Shown piece after piece: positions 42,161 through 50,858 of a DNA stretch of 64,000 nt. The stretch spans positions 124,001-188,000 of the forward strand of contig JACMLM010000035.1 in the NCBI GenBank assembly GCA_014379595.1, given 5' to 3'. The position numbers and the translations under genes are program-made. The notes below the pieces were generated by a model. It was not told where the DNA came from, did no database searches, and saw only the letters and a list, made by a program, of their open reading frames with translations. The stretch is from Anaerolineales bacterium. Lineage in GTDB: Bacteria > Chloroflexota > Anaerolineae > Anaerolineales > Villigracilaceae. Every line of letters starts with the position of its first letter. The stretch's first letter is position 1.

Positions 42161-43156
42161 TTACCAAAAACCTTGATTCTTGGAACGGCGCAATACCCAC
42201 AGAAAAAATGGCGCACCTGCCAGCGCGGTGATAATACCAACGGGAATCTCCTGGGGTGCAAGAACAATACGCGCAAGAATATCAGAAATAAGCAATGCGG
42301 ATGCGCCCCCAATAATGGAAAGCGGGATCAAGCGGCGATAGTCCGCGCCAAACCATAAGCGCATAAGATGCGGAACGATAAGCCCAATAAAGCCAATGAT
42401 GCCCGAGAATGCAACAGCCGCTGCAGTTGCAAGTGAAGCCGCGACCAGCAAAATAGTTTTGATGCGTGTGACATTCAATCCGAGTTGTTGCGCCTGATCG
42501 TCGCCAAATTGTAAAAGGTTAAGCGCATGACCGCTGATGAGAAGTATTCCGAGACCAACCACGAGATAAGGAAGAATTGCAAGGATCGCCGTCCAGCCTG
42601 CCTGGCTTGCGCCACCAAGGAGCCAGCCCAACGCGCGGCGTACTTCACTAGTTGAACGAAGCATAAGAAATGATGTCAGCGAAGTGGCAAAAGATGAAAA
42701 GGCAACTCCCGCAAGAATAAGATTTGTAGTGGGAATAGTTTGTCCAACGCGCGCAAGAAAATAAACGATGAAAACTGTCAACAATGCCGCGATGAATGCC
42801 GCCATTGGAATTGCCATCAATCCCCAGAATGAGTACGGCCATTGGATAGACATGGCAATCACCGCGCCGAGCCCGGCGCCAGATGCCACACCGATCAAAA
42901 ATGGGTCAGCCAATGGATTGCGGAATAATCCCTGATACGCCGCACCGCTTCCGCTTAACGCTGCCCCTGTCAATGCGATCAGGATTGTTCGCGGCAGTCG
43001 GATCTGCCAGATGATAAAAGTAAAAGTCTCATCGCCGATGCCGCGGACTATTTTCCATAACTCTGCTGGAGAAATAAATACAGAGCCGATCGCGAGGCTG
43101 AGGATGAAAACGATCAGGAGAAAGAAGAAAGAGGAAAGAAATGGTTTTGATTTCAT
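42161..43156 (-). CDS. btuC: Cobalamin-type ABC transporter permease (FecCD family)
   Basis: A 331-residue permease with about ten helices. Conserved FecCD segments include RLPRTILIALTGAALSGSGAAYQGLFRNPLADPFLIGVASGAG and GFIGLIVPHLMRLW, as in BtuC. It lies between the ATPase (7 nt gap) and the binding protein (62-nt gap with a hairpin at 43187-43209). Confidence 0.94.
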   Translation of the reverse strand: MKSKPFLSSFFFLLIVFILSLAIGSVFISPAELWKIVRGIGDETFTFIIWQIRLPRTILIALTGAALSGSGAAYQGLFRNPLADPFLIGVASGAGLGAVIAMSIQWPYSFWGLMAIPMAAFIAALLTVFIVYFLARVGQTIPTTNLILAGVAFSSFATSLTSFLMLRSTSEVRRALGWLLGGASQAGWTAILAILPYLVVGLGILLISGHALNLLQFGDDQAQQLGLNVTRIKTILLVAASLATAAAVAFSGIIGFIGLIVPHLMRLWFGADYRRLIPLSIIGGASALLISDILARIVLAPQEIPVGIITALAGAPFFLWVLRRSKNQGFW

Positions 43157-43186
43157 GTAAAATTGTGCATCACATATTATGAACGC

Positions 43187-43209
43187 AGGGGCGGGGTGAC
43201 CCCGCCCCT
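43187..43209. repeat. Perfect GC-rich palindrome in the btu operon
   Basis: AGGGGCGGGGT / ACCCCGCCCCT, 11 bp around a single G, followed by no U-run. It sits between btuF and btuC in the same transcript and may protect the upstream mRNA. Related to the palindrome at 24579-24602. Confidence 0.8.
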
Positions 43210-43218
43210 ACGAATTAT

Positions 43219-44196
43219 TTATTCAAATGCACCGGGGTGCAGCAACTTCGCTAATTGCTCCAAGCCATCCACCAAACGCGGACCGGGACGGCTGATCAGG
43301 TTATCGTCAATTGGAAAAATTTGATTCGCTTTCACGGCTTCAATCGTCTCCCAACCCGGGCGGGCGACGACAGACTCAACGGTTACGCCCCACATTGCAT
43401 CACCCAATAAAATAACGGTTGGGTTTGAAACGATAATTTGCTCAAGGCTGATCTGTGGATACGCATCGGTTAATTCACCGCCAATGTTAAATCCGCCAGC
43501 GCGTGTAATCAGCAAATCACCAAATGTGCCAGGGCCATAGGTATATGGTTTTGCAGGATCGGTCGCGTCGATTTCATAGAACACTGAAGGACGCGAACTA
43601 AGTATCATTATTTTTTCATCCACTGCAGCCACGCGAGCCTTAAGTGAATCCACCAACTCAGTTACATCGTGACCAGTCAGCTCGCCGACGATCTCAAGAT
43701 TGATATACATCTCTTCAATCGTTGTTGGATTCGTCAAATAGTAAACGGTCAACCCTAAATCTTCGAGCTGCTTTACCAGTTCAGGTGAATTAATTTCTGC
43801 GGCAAGCACAAGGTCGGGTTTCAATGCGACGATTGATTCGACACTATATTCGCCCATTGAACCGCCCACGCTTTCAATCGATGCGGCTTCTGCGGGATAA
43901 TCTGAAAACTCATCACGGCCAATGACCTGGTCACCTGCGCCGATTGCAAATAGGATTTCTGTATTGGATGGAGCCAATGAGACGATGCGCTGTGCCGGTT
44001 CATCCAAAACAACTGACCTGCCGAGGCCATCTGTGACAGTAATCGCATCTGATACAGGGGCTTCAGTAGCTGGTGCTTCTGTGACTGGAGCCTCTGTCGC
44101 AACAGAAGCAGGCGCTTTAGTCGGGGTTGATGCGGGTGCGCATCCTGCAAGAAGCAGGGTGATAAGTAAAGTCAAAAGTAAAGTTTTACGAAACAT
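43219..44196 (-). CDS. btuF: Cobalamin-type ABC transporter substrate-binding lipoprotein
   Basis: About 325 residues, class-III solute-binding protein. Signal and lipobox LLLAGCAPASTP, then a repeat-rich Ala/Thr/Val linker (TEAPVTEAPATEAPV) and the BtuF/FepB fold starting RIVSLAPSNTEILFAIGAGD. The ATG at 44196 (GGAGAAG upstream) is preferred over a frame opening at 44322, which would run through the riboswitch terminator. First gene of the operon after a cobalamin riboswitch. Confidence 0.92.
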   Translation of the reverse strand: MFRKTLLLTLLITLLLAGCAPASTPTKAPASVATEAPVTEAPATEAPVSDAITVTDGLGRSVVLDEPAQRIVSLAPSNTEILFAIGAGDQVIGRDEFSDYPAEAASIESVGGSMGEYSVESIVALKPDLVLAAEINSPELVKQLEDLGLTVYYLTNPTTIEEMYINLEIVGELTGHDVTELVDSLKARVAAVDEKIMILSSRPSVFYEIDATDPAKPYTYGPGTFGDLLITRAGGFNIGGELTDAYPQISLEQIIVSNPTVILLGDAMWGVTVESVVARPGWETIEAVKANQIFPIDDNLISRPGPRLVDGLEQLAKLLHPGAFE

Positions 44197-44230
44197 TTTT
44201 CTTCTCCATATATGATTGATGTAACTAGAA

Positions 44231-44257
44231 ATTAAAATCCCCAGTCGATGACTGGGG
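44231..44257 (-). terminator. Riboswitch terminator of the btu operon
   Basis: 8-bp stem CCCCAGTC / GACTGGGG with a 3-nt loop and the minus-strand tail ATTTTAAT. About 35 nt before btuF and about 65 nt after the aptamer. It is the presumed cobalamin-induced stop. Confidence 0.85.
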
Positions 44258-44319
44258 AGGTTGGAAGGGCAATCCGAAAAGGGCGCCATCCACCTCCTTT
44301 CCACGAGAGTGTGATGAAC

Positions 44320-44517
44320 CAATCAGAAGCGGGCGACCTGACTTAGTAGTTTGGTAGTTTTGCTAGTTCGTTAGTTTGATAGTTGAACTACCAAACCACG
44401 TAACTATATAACTATTGCACTAACTTTACAGTTGCGGGACAGTGTTGGATTTCACGTGCACCTCACTCCGTTCGTGTGCAGTGCAAGTGGCACCAACTTC
44501 GCCGCATTCTGATCGTT
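44320..44517 (-). ncRNA. Cobalamin (B12) riboswitch
   Basis: Minus strand: GTTGGTGCCACTT, then GTGAAATCC, ACACTGTCCCGCAACTGTAA (the B12 core) and AAGTCAGGTCGCCCGC (B12 box). P1 closes ATCAGAATGCGGCGA with TCGCCCGCTTCTGAT. The region between core and B12 box is enlarged by an octamer array. It controls btuF-btuC-btuD by transcription termination, so cobalamin should shut off its own uptake. Confidence 0.93.
44350..44425. repeat. Octamer array inside the B12 riboswitch
   Basis: Units TTTGGTAG, TTTTGCTAG, TTCGTTAG, TTTGATAG, TTGAACTA, then AACCACGT, AACTATAT, AACTATTG, CACTAACT. TAGTT becomes AACTA in the middle. An 11-bp pair GTTTGGTAGTT / AACTACCAAAC (44349-44359 with 44386-44396) results. 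It forms the peripheral stem between the core and the B12 box. Confidence 0.75.
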
Positions 44518-44551
44518 ATTTAATTATGAGTTTATTTTACCACTGACGCGA

Positions 44552-46651
44552 TTAACGTTCGATCTTAAACGGCGTTTCGTCGGGATTCACTTGTTCATCA
44601 AATTCGCGTGCCGCGAGATGACCAGCGAACACGGCCTGTGCAATGATATTGGGCGCTTCGGCATCACCGATGATACGCAACGATTTAAGTTTTCCTTCTG
44701 CAAGCGCAGGCTTGAGTTCATGATACAACGCATCGTTAGGGATTCTATCTGTAACCATAACAATCGCATCGCAGGCAAGAGTGGACTCGGCGGAGGTAAT
44801 GATATTCGTAACAGTAGCAGATGTCGGTGTGTGTGAAGCGATGACGTGATTCTCAAGAAGAGTCACATTCAAATCATGCAGACGCTTGATGATGCGTTCC
44901 TGCTCCAGTGTGAATTGAGTCCAATAAGAAATTAGCGGCGCAGGAGTTATTAACGTGACGTCGCAACCATTTTCTGCGAGCAGTTCAGCAAGAACGCCGC
45001 CCATGTAGTAATGGTCGTCATCATAGATGAGAATTTTTTGGAGTGCGGGAGCTTGCTCCTGCATTTTCGACAGCACCCGCAGGGCAAGTGAGCTGTCAGA
45101 CCCCATATTTAAATCCATAAGATCATCAGGCGTAAAAATTTTTCCATTGCCAGGCACGGGGCGCGAGAGATGACGTCCCATACCATCACGCCGCCAGGTT
45201 GCGCCAGTGGCGAGGATGACATGCGGTGCGCCCGCTTCAAGAATATCCTTTGCGGTCATCGGGCTGGATGAATAGAAAAATATATTCTTGATTTTATTGA
45301 TCTGCGTAATGCGCCAATCAATCACACGCCGCCATTCGTTAAGATTCGGAAGTGCAGACTCAAGTAACACACGGCCGCCTGCTTCACGGCGCGCATCAGT
45401 AAGAATGACATGATATCCGCGCTGACCTAATGCACGCGCGGCTTCAAGCCCGGCAGGCCCTGCACCAACAATGAGAATTTCATCTTCTGATTTTTTGGAT
45501 TGAATATTTTCAGGGTGCCAGCCTCGCCTCCATTCTTCTCCCATGGTTGGGTTTTGTGTACAACGAATAGGAACAAAGCGTGTATCACCAGTGACGCAGA
45601 TATTACAGCCAATACATTCACGAATGTCATCGAGGCGGCCTTCTCTGATCTTGTTTGGAAGGAATGGGTCTGCAATACTTGGCCGCGCTGCGCCGATGAT
45701 ATCCATGATGCCGCGTTCAATGGCAGAGAGCATTGAATCAGGTGATGTATATCTTCCGACTCCAACAACAGGTTTGGTGGTGAGTTTCTTTACAAATGAA
45801 ATATATTTTTCCTGATGACCTTCTTTGCCAAATCTTGATGTGACTGAATCATTAGCCCAATTGCTGAGATTTACATCCCATAGATCAGGGAGTTCTGCAA
45901 GCATGGCAACAATATCGTGAGCCTCACCATCAAATTGCACGCCTCGCGCGTCTTTGCCGAGCAATTCATCTACTGCAAAGCGCACAGCCACTGCACAAGT
46001 ATCTCCGACAGCTTCTTTTGTATCTTCAATGAGTTCGCGAAAGAATCTTGTTCGGTTTTCAAGTGAGCCGCCATATTCATCAGTGCGGTCATTATCTTTT
46101 GACATAAGGTGAAAAGCGAGAGTCATGTTGTGCGCGGCGTAACAGTAGACAATGTCAAAGCCTGCTTTCTTCGCGCGGATAGCTGCATTGCGATGCCACT
46201 TGCGAACTTGTTTAAGATCATCTTTGGTTGCTGCACGCGTTTGACCGGGTTCATATCCACTGCCACCTGTGATGCCCATCGAGCGCGGACCAAACGCCGA
46301 AGCACGCGAATATAAATTAGCTGCATCGTGACTGTTATAAGTTAATTCGATCCCAGCAAGCGCACCATGCTTATGCACAGCTTCTGTCATTAATTGCCAA
46401 GTTGGAATATCATCATCACTCCAAATACGGCCTTCAAAATATGGAGAGAGGTCACTTGTGTAATGTATTTCTGTTTCTTCCGTACATACCACGCCCCAGC
46501 CACCCTCTGCTTTCATGCCACGCATCGTTGCCATGCCCAAGGGCATACGATATCCAAACCCGTTGCAATGCGGTACTTGATAGAAACGATTCGGCGCGGT
46601 AACTGGGCCGATCTTAATCGGTTGAAAGAGAATATCGTAACGCGATGTCAT
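44552..46651 (-). CDS. Trimethylamine-dehydrogenase/2,4-dienoyl-CoA-reductase-like flavoenzyme
   Basis: A 699-residue enzyme: an FMN-binding TIM barrel (about 1-350; DRTDEYGGSLENRTRFFREL is the signature), a 4Fe-4S ligand set CIGCNIC...RCTQNP (about 345-370), an FAD/NADH part (IVGAGPAGLEAARALGQRGY, about 395-414). Relatives demethylate amines or reduce dienoyl-CoA. The start is ATG 46651, not 46705, which overlaps the upstream gene. A Y-shaped repeat (45036-45104) is inserted in frame before the nucleotide-binding strand KILIYDDDHYYMGG, adding about 20 residues. Confidence 0.88.
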   Translation of the reverse strand: MTSRYDILFQPIKIGPVTAPNRFYQVPHCNGFGYRMPLGMATMRGMKAEGGWGVVCTEETEIHYTSDLSPYFEGRIWSDDDIPTWQLMTEAVHKHGALAGIELTYNSHDAANLYSRASAFGPRSMGITGGSGYEPGQTRAATKDDLKQVRKWHRNAAIRAKKAGFDIVYCYAAHNMTLAFHLMSKDNDRTDEYGGSLENRTRFFRELIEDTKEAVGDTCAVAVRFAVDELLGKDARGVQFDGEAHDIVAMLAELPDLWDVNLSNWANDSVTSRFGKEGHQEKYISFVKKLTTKPVVGVGRYTSPDSMLSAIERGIMDIIGAARPSIADPFLPNKIREGRLDDIRECIGCNICVTGDTRFVPIRCTQNPTMGEEWRRGWHPENIQSKKSEDEILIVGAGPAGLEAARALGQRGYHVILTDARREAGGRVLLESALPNLNEWRRVIDWRITQINKIKNIFFYSSSPMTAKDILEAGAPHVILATGATWRRDGMGRHLSRPVPGNGKIFTPDDLMDLNMGSDSSLALRVLSKMQEQAPALQKILIYDDDHYYMGGVLAELLAENGCDVTLITPAPLISYWTQFTLEQERIIKRLHDLNVTLLENHVIASHTPTSATVTNIITSAESTLACDAIVMVTDRIPNDALYHELKPALAEGKLKSLRIIGDAEAPNIIAQAVFAGHLAAREFDEQVNPDETPFKIER
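45036..45104. repeat. Y-shaped repeat (GGAGT type), copy 3, inside CDS
   Basis: TTTGGAGTGC, hairpin GGGAGCTTGCTCCT, then GACAGC...GCTGTC with an enlarged loop; the right outer arm has decayed to AGACCCC. Inverted relative to copies 1 and 2. The gene reads through it as SDSSLALRVLSKMQEQAPAL without a stop. Confidence 0.8.
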
Positions 46652-46664
46652 ATTAATTTTCTTG

Positions 46665-47282
46665 TTATGGGCAACTTGTAAGGTCGGGAAAGAGAGCACT
46701 CGCATTTTCGTCGATCAGCGATTGCGACTCAATCGGAAATACGATCATGGTTCCCATCACACGAGTATCTGTGTCGTTCATTACCCAATATTTAACCATA
46801 TACTCCGCGTCGCCTGCGGCATCGGTTACTATTGCCTTAAATTCATATAATCTTAAACCATTGTCGGTTTTACAAGCGGAGACAGCTTCAAAGCTTTGAT
46901 AATCCGCAAAGATGATCTGCCAGTTTTCATCACTGAAAAAATTATTAATATCGGGTTCTTCGTAGCCGCACGGAAAGATAAGTGCCTCCACATAGATTAT
47001 TGCTCTCAACGGACCGTTTGACCAATACACAGAAACCCGTCCATCGGAAACTGTATAACTTCGCACCCATTCAGGGGCCGTAAACAACTCATCTGTAAAG
47101 GAAAGGGCACGATCAATATCATCCTGTGTTGGCTCGGATGAAATGCAAACGGGTGTCACCTTGGGATCTATTTCCGAGATGACTGCAGGCGGCTCAGTAG
47201 CTATGGGAACTGCTGTATTTACTTTTCCGCCACAAGCGGAAATAAAAAATAACAGAATAAATGTAGGAATAATTTTTTTCAT
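46665..47282 (-). CDS. Lipoprotein of unknown function
   Basis: A 205-residue exported lipoprotein with signal and lipobox LLFFISACGGKVN. The mature part has two to three conserved cysteines (SACKTDNG, FPCGYEEPD) and no known fold. ATG 47282 (AAGG 8 nt before) is preferred over TTG 47294. It follows the MFS gene with no gap and precedes the flavoenzyme, so all three may be one transcript. Confidence 0.68.
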   Translation of the reverse strand: MKKIIPTFILLFFISACGGKVNTAVPIATEPPAVISEIDPKVTPVCISSEPTQDDIDRALSFTDELFTAPEWVRSYTVSDGRVSVYWSNGPLRAIIYVEALIFPCGYEEPDINNFFSDENWQIIFADYQSFEAVSACKTDNGLRLYEFKAIVTDAAGDAEYMVKYWVMNDTDTRVMGTMIVFPIESQSLIDENASALFPDLTSCP

Positions 47283-47294
47283 AGTAACCTTCAA

Positions 47295-48551
47295 TTAGTC
47301 AAGTTTTCGAATCGCAGGATGAGACAGCCCAATCAAAGCCAAGGCAATCGTTGAAAAACCACCGATTAAAAACACAGTAGGTGCGCCGATCAAATCCGTA
47401 GCCCAGCCGGTTAGAGCAAAACCAATTGGCATGAGTACAAATGAGCCTAACGCATCAATAGAATAAACGCGCCCCAGCATTTCATGCGGCACCATTTCCT
47501 GTAATGTGTTATTCCAAATCAAGCCGAAGACTGAAAATGTAAATCCATAAACGAACATACTCGCGATCAAAATTGGGATCGGAAATTTAAATCCGAAAAA
47601 CAACAAAAGGACTCCCTGTATCAGCGGCGTAAGATATGCGAGGAGTCCGCGTTTACGCAGGCGTTTAAATTGCCCAAGCAAAATCGCGCCCACAACGAAG
47701 CCAATCGAAAAGACAGTTCCAAATATTCCAAGCAAAGCCACATCCGCGCCAAGGTCGTTCTTGATCAGGAACGGCATGGCAACTGCACGCGGACTGGCTT
47801 CAGACATGTTGACAAAACCATAAATCAGAATTGTGACCCAGATCCATGGGATTGCTATAATGACATTAAATCCCTGACGCAGATCAACAATTCCTTGCTT
47901 GATCGTTTCTTTCATAGACTGGGGCCTGCCCGGTGTTTCTGAATCTTTTTCCACTCTTTGAGTTTCTATCGTTTTATCTCGCAGCAAAGGAAAAACAAAA
48001 AGTGCAGAAATAAAAAATGAAAGCGCATCCAGTGCAAAGGTCAGGGATGTACCGCCTGTTGCGACCAATGCCGCACCAATTGCAGGGCCAATAATTCCTG
48101 TCATACGTCCACTGAGTCCATTAAGCGAATTTGCGCTGGTTAACATATCGGGAGGTGTGATCTGTGGAATGATGGCTTGATAAGCAGGGAAGAAAAATGC
48201 TTCCACCAATCCGAAGACAAGGCTGGCAACATAAATATGCCATATCTCCAAAACATCAAGCCATGAAAAAACAGCAATGAATGTGACGACTAATCCGCTC
48301 AATATATCTGAGATGAACATAATACGGATGCGCGGAAAACGATCTACAACAACGCCGCCGATCAACAAAAACAAAAGCAAAGGGATTTGTGTGAGAACCA
48401 ATACAGTTCCCATGGCAGCGGCTGAGCCAGTTTTTTCTAATACCCACCATGCAAGAGCGATACGATGCAGGCTATCTCCAAAGCGTGATGCGGTTTGCCC
48501 AGCCCATAGCAATGCAAAAGGACGATGTTTAAGTGAACGAAACACATTCAT
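47295..48551 (-). CDS. MFS exporter (MFS_3 type), second copy
   Basis: About 418 residues, twelve helices, opening MNVFRSLKHRPFALLWAGQT and GGVVVDRFPRIRIMF, a paralogue of the 11007-12230 protein (same AWWVLEKTGSAxAMGTV segment). A Ser/Glu/Lys-rich loop lies near residues 195-225. ATG 48551 is preferred to 48575. Substrate unknown. Confidence 0.9.
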   Translation of the reverse strand: MNVFRSLKHRPFALLWAGQTASRFGDSLHRIALAWWVLEKTGSAAAMGTVLVLTQIPLLLFLLIGGVVVDRFPRIRIMFISDILSGLVVTFIAVFSWLDVLEIWHIYVASLVFGLVEAFFFPAYQAIIPQITPPDMLTSANSLNGLSGRMTGIIGPAIGAALVATGGTSLTFALDALSFFISALFVFPLLRDKTIETQRVEKDSETPGRPQSMKETIKQGIVDLRQGFNVIIAIPWIWVTILIYGFVNMSEASPRAVAMPFLIKNDLGADVALLGIFGTVFSIGFVVGAILLGQFKRLRKRGLLAYLTPLIQGVLLLFFGFKFPIPILIASMFVYGFTFSVFGLIWNNTLQEMVPHEMLGRVYSIDALGSFVLMPIGFALTGWATDLIGAPTVFLIGGFSTIALALIGLSHPAIRKLD

Positions 48552-48578
48552 ATCTGGGCGAGTATAGCACGCCATAAG

Positions 48579-48611
48579 AAAAATGCCTGACTTTATCAGT
48601 CGGGCATTTTT
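48579..48611 (-). terminator. Terminator of the methyltransferase gene
   Basis: 14-nt arms AAAAATGCCTGACT / AGTCGGGCATTTTT (one G-T pair), loop TTATC, and a U-run on both strands. It lies between the methyltransferase gene and the MFS gene. Confidence 0.85.
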
Positions 48612-48652
48612 TATTTCAACTCTTAATAAATGTTGTTAGGGATTCAAACGGG

Positions 48653-49429
48653 TCAGGGCTTAATTCCTGTAAACATTTTGACCCAGAAATCTGATTTAAA
48701 TATAACCTGTTTGTTATTTAACTGCGGCTTCTTTAAATCTGCTTTTATCTTTTCGATGCCAGCCGAATAAGTTTTATCACTAAGCAATGCCAATTGTGAT
48801 GTGGCACTATGTTTTATAAAAGGATCATTCAAGACTCCTTCGCCTACATGAATATTCAAGATATGTTCCACATCGTGATATTCAACATCTACAAAACCCG
48901 AATGCTTCATTGAATTTTTCACCATTCCGCTGGATGGATAACGCACGAGATCAGTTTCGTAGACAGTATCAAAATAATCATAAATATACCAGTTGCTTTC
49001 ACCACTGTGCGGGTCGTGCCCAATAACGGCAAGTGCTCCGCCCGGCTTTAAAACACGGAATGCTTCAGTGATAAATGCACGATGATCTCCGAAGTGATGG
49101 ATTGCGTCCACACAGTAGATCAGGTCAAAGGTCTCATTTTGATATGGGATTTGAACAGCAGTCCCTTGAGTCAATTTGAGAGGCGCAGGTTGATTCCGAG
49201 CTTGCTCTATCATGCCCGCTGAAAAATCCATACCATACAGATGGGGCGTGACTTGATGAAGAAGGTTCAGCCAAAAGCCTGTGCCGCTGCCCACTTCAAG
49301 AATGTTTTTGGCCTTGAGTTTTCGGGCCAACTCCAACAACGCCTGCCCACGCTCCCATGCTTGGGAGGTGGGATAACGTTGGTTATATTCAGCTGCGATC
49401 TGGTCGTAATTAAGATATTGTGTTTGCAT
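48653..49429 (-). CDS. Class-I SAM-dependent methyltransferase
   Basis: A 258-residue Rossmann methyltransferase. Motif I is ILEVGSGTGFWLNLL (about residues 39-53), motif II LYGMDFSAGMIEQA, motif IV FDLIYCVDAIHHF and FRVLKPGGALAVIGHD (motif VI). It methylates a small molecule, but the substrate is unknown. A shared transcript with the VOC gene upstream (47-nt gap) is possible. Confidence 0.88.
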   Translation of the reverse strand: MQTQYLNYDQIAAEYNQRYPTSQAWERGQALLELARKLKAKNILEVGSGTGFWLNLLHQVTPHLYGMDFSAGMIEQARNQPAPLKLTQGTAVQIPYQNETFDLIYCVDAIHHFGDHRAFITEAFRVLKPGGALAVIGHDPHSGESNWYIYDYFDTVYETDLVRYPSSGMVKNSMKHSGFVDVEYHDVEHILNIHVGEGVLNDPFIKHSATSQLALLSDKTYSAGIEKIKADLKKPQLNNKQVIFKSDFWVKMFTGIKP

Positions 49430-49475
49430 ACGATATTTGAATCCCCCAGCATAATTTTTCTTACCACATTAAAAA

Positions 49476-49898
49476 TTAGCCGGTCAATTGCAAACTGGAC
49501 GGGCCATATTCCATTAATTCAATTTGATTCCCATCCGGGTCAGCGATCCACGCTTGGCGTGAGTTATCCATACCCAATGAAATGTCTGTAACAGAAACGC
49601 CTTTTGCTTTCAGTTGTTTGCAATATTCATCCAGCCCGGTGACTTCCAAACAGAAATGTTTATATTGAATTCCATTGGCAAGTTTTTCCACTTTCCCGCC
49701 CCATACTTCGGCAGCCATGGCCTGGTCAAAGAATTCCAAAAATGTAGAATCGCCGCATTCAAAATAATAACCAAACGGCTGGCCTTGTTTATTATCCAAT
49801 GTGAATTTGATTTTCATACCCAGTTTGTCCACATAAAAATCAATAATTTTACTCAAGTCATTCGTTACAAAATTAAGATGTGCAAGTTTGCGGATCAT
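49476..49898 (-). CDS. VOC-family (glyoxalase/dioxygenase-fold) protein
   Basis: A 140-residue single VOC domain beginning MIRKLAHLNFVTNDLSKIIDFYVDKLGM. Metal ligands probably include His 7 (AHLNF), Glu in FLEFFD and His in YKHFCLEV and Glu in QIELMEYG. ATG 49898 has AAGGAG 8 nt upstream. Relatives are glyoxalases, bleomycin-binding proteins or dioxygenases; no function can be picked. Confidence 0.82.
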   Translation of the reverse strand: MIRKLAHLNFVTNDLSKIIDFYVDKLGMKIKFTLDNKQGQPFGYYFECGDSTFLEFFDQAMAAEVWGGKVEKLANGIQYKHFCLEVTGLDEYCKQLKAKGVSVTDISLGMDNSRQAWIADPDGNQIELMEYGPSSLQLTG

Positions 49899-49978
49899 AT
49901 ATTCTCCTTGTTGGTCGATGGTTTCTTTATTTGGCACAAGCGTTCATTCGCAGTGCAACTGCTCATAAACCGTTATTA

Positions 49979-50017
49979 CTTAGTTCTGGATGCAGTTGAA
50001 CTGCATCCAGAACTAAG
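49979..50017. repeat. Perfect 19-bp palindrome CTTAGTTCTGGATGC
   Basis: Arms CTTAGTTCTGGATGCAGTT and its exact complement around one G, followed by T-poor sequence. It lies just after the ywbE stop codon (50025) and before the VOC gene, both on the minus strand, so it may end the ywbE-DinB transcript. Confidence 0.8.
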
Positions 50018-50024
50018 TGAGTTA

Positions 50025-50222
50025 TTACTCATTAACAATTTCTTTCACACGCCCCACCTGTCCATCCACCAAGCGGACTTTGATTCCGTGTGGATGATTG
50101 GGTGATTTAGTGAGAATGTCTTTCACGATGCCTTTGGTCAATTTGCCAGTGCGTTGATCCTGTTTCAAGACGATCAACACAGTGACACCGGGTTTAATAT
50201 TTGAGCGAACTTGACCATTCAT
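50025..50222 (-). CDS. YwbE-like protein (DUF2196)
   Basis: A 65-residue protein, MNGQVRSNIKPGVTVLIVLK, matching DUF2196/YwbE over its whole length, including TGKLTKGIVKDILTKSPNHPHGIKVRLVDGQVGRVK. An SH3-like fold and RNA-binding role have been proposed for the family, but its function is unproven. The gene overlaps the DinB gene by 1 nt (TAATG), so they are coupled. Confidence 0.92.
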   Translation of the reverse strand: MNGQVRSNIKPGVTVLIVLKQDQRTGKLTKGIVKDILTKSPNHPHGIKVRLVDGQVGRVKEIVNE

Positions 50223-50737
50223 TATGAATTGCCACTTTCTATTAAGAACAGAGTGAAATCCAGATCCCCGGGAGACGCATTATATCTGGTCAGCAAGGCC
50301 GCGGCTTCGCTGCGATGCTGTGTGCCGTGGTTAACCACATGCAACATACAATGCCACAGGATGCGGTCTCTTAATATACCTTCATCGTTTGTATATGTTA
50401 TATGGCTGTTCAAATCTTCATCCGTGAGGCTGTTGAGACAGCCTCGCATGGATTTTTCCTCTTCCTGGAATTTCTTTTCAAGCAATTCGAGTGTTAGGAA
50501 GTCGTCTGGGTTCAGATCCTCATTGAATTTTTTGTCTTCAAAGAATCCGCGCCAACCATATTCCGCATCGACGATATGCAGAATAGTGCCAAGTAGACTT
50601 CCACCACGTGAACTTCCAAAAGGAAACTCTGCAGACGAGAGAAATTGTTCCTGCGTCACTTTTGAAGCTGCTTCAAGTATCTTTCCGTTGGCCCAGTAGT
50701 TATATTCGTAAATGAATTTGATATCCTGTATATTCAT
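50222..50737 (-). CDS. DinB-family four-helix protein
   Basis: A 171-residue DinB/YfiT-like four-helix bundle starting MNIQDIKFIYEYNYWANGKI. Metal-binding histidines are likely in GTILHIVDAEYGW, HCMLHVVNHGTQHRSEAAALL. Members bind divalent metal and act as thiol transferases or damage-response proteins. First gene of the DinB-ywbE pair. Confidence 0.9.
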   Translation of the reverse strand: MNIQDIKFIYEYNYWANGKILEAASKVTQEQFLSSAEFPFGSSRGGSLLGTILHIVDAEYGWRGFFEDKKFNEDLNPDDFLTLELLEKKFQEEEKSMRGCLNSLTDEDLNSHITYTNDEGILRDRILWHCMLHVVNHGTQHRSEAAALLTRYNASPGDLDFTLFLIESGNS

Positions 50738-50858
50738 CGTATGATTCCTTTGTTCATTAGATTCTATAAATCCTATTCATTCTAATATATCTTATAATCA
50801 AAATAATATATCCGCAATTATTTAATATTGACATCGAGTCCCATCTCAGGAGAACAAT

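Noticed and set aside
44197-44322. N-terminal extension of BtuF
   Set aside because: The open frame continues upstream, but it would read through the riboswitch terminator; ATG 44196 gives a normal lipoprotein signal and has a ribosome-binding site.
49614-50105. 163-codon open frame on the plus strand
   Set aside because: Spans the VOC gene and a palindromic spacer on the other strand; no motif and no ribosome-binding site.
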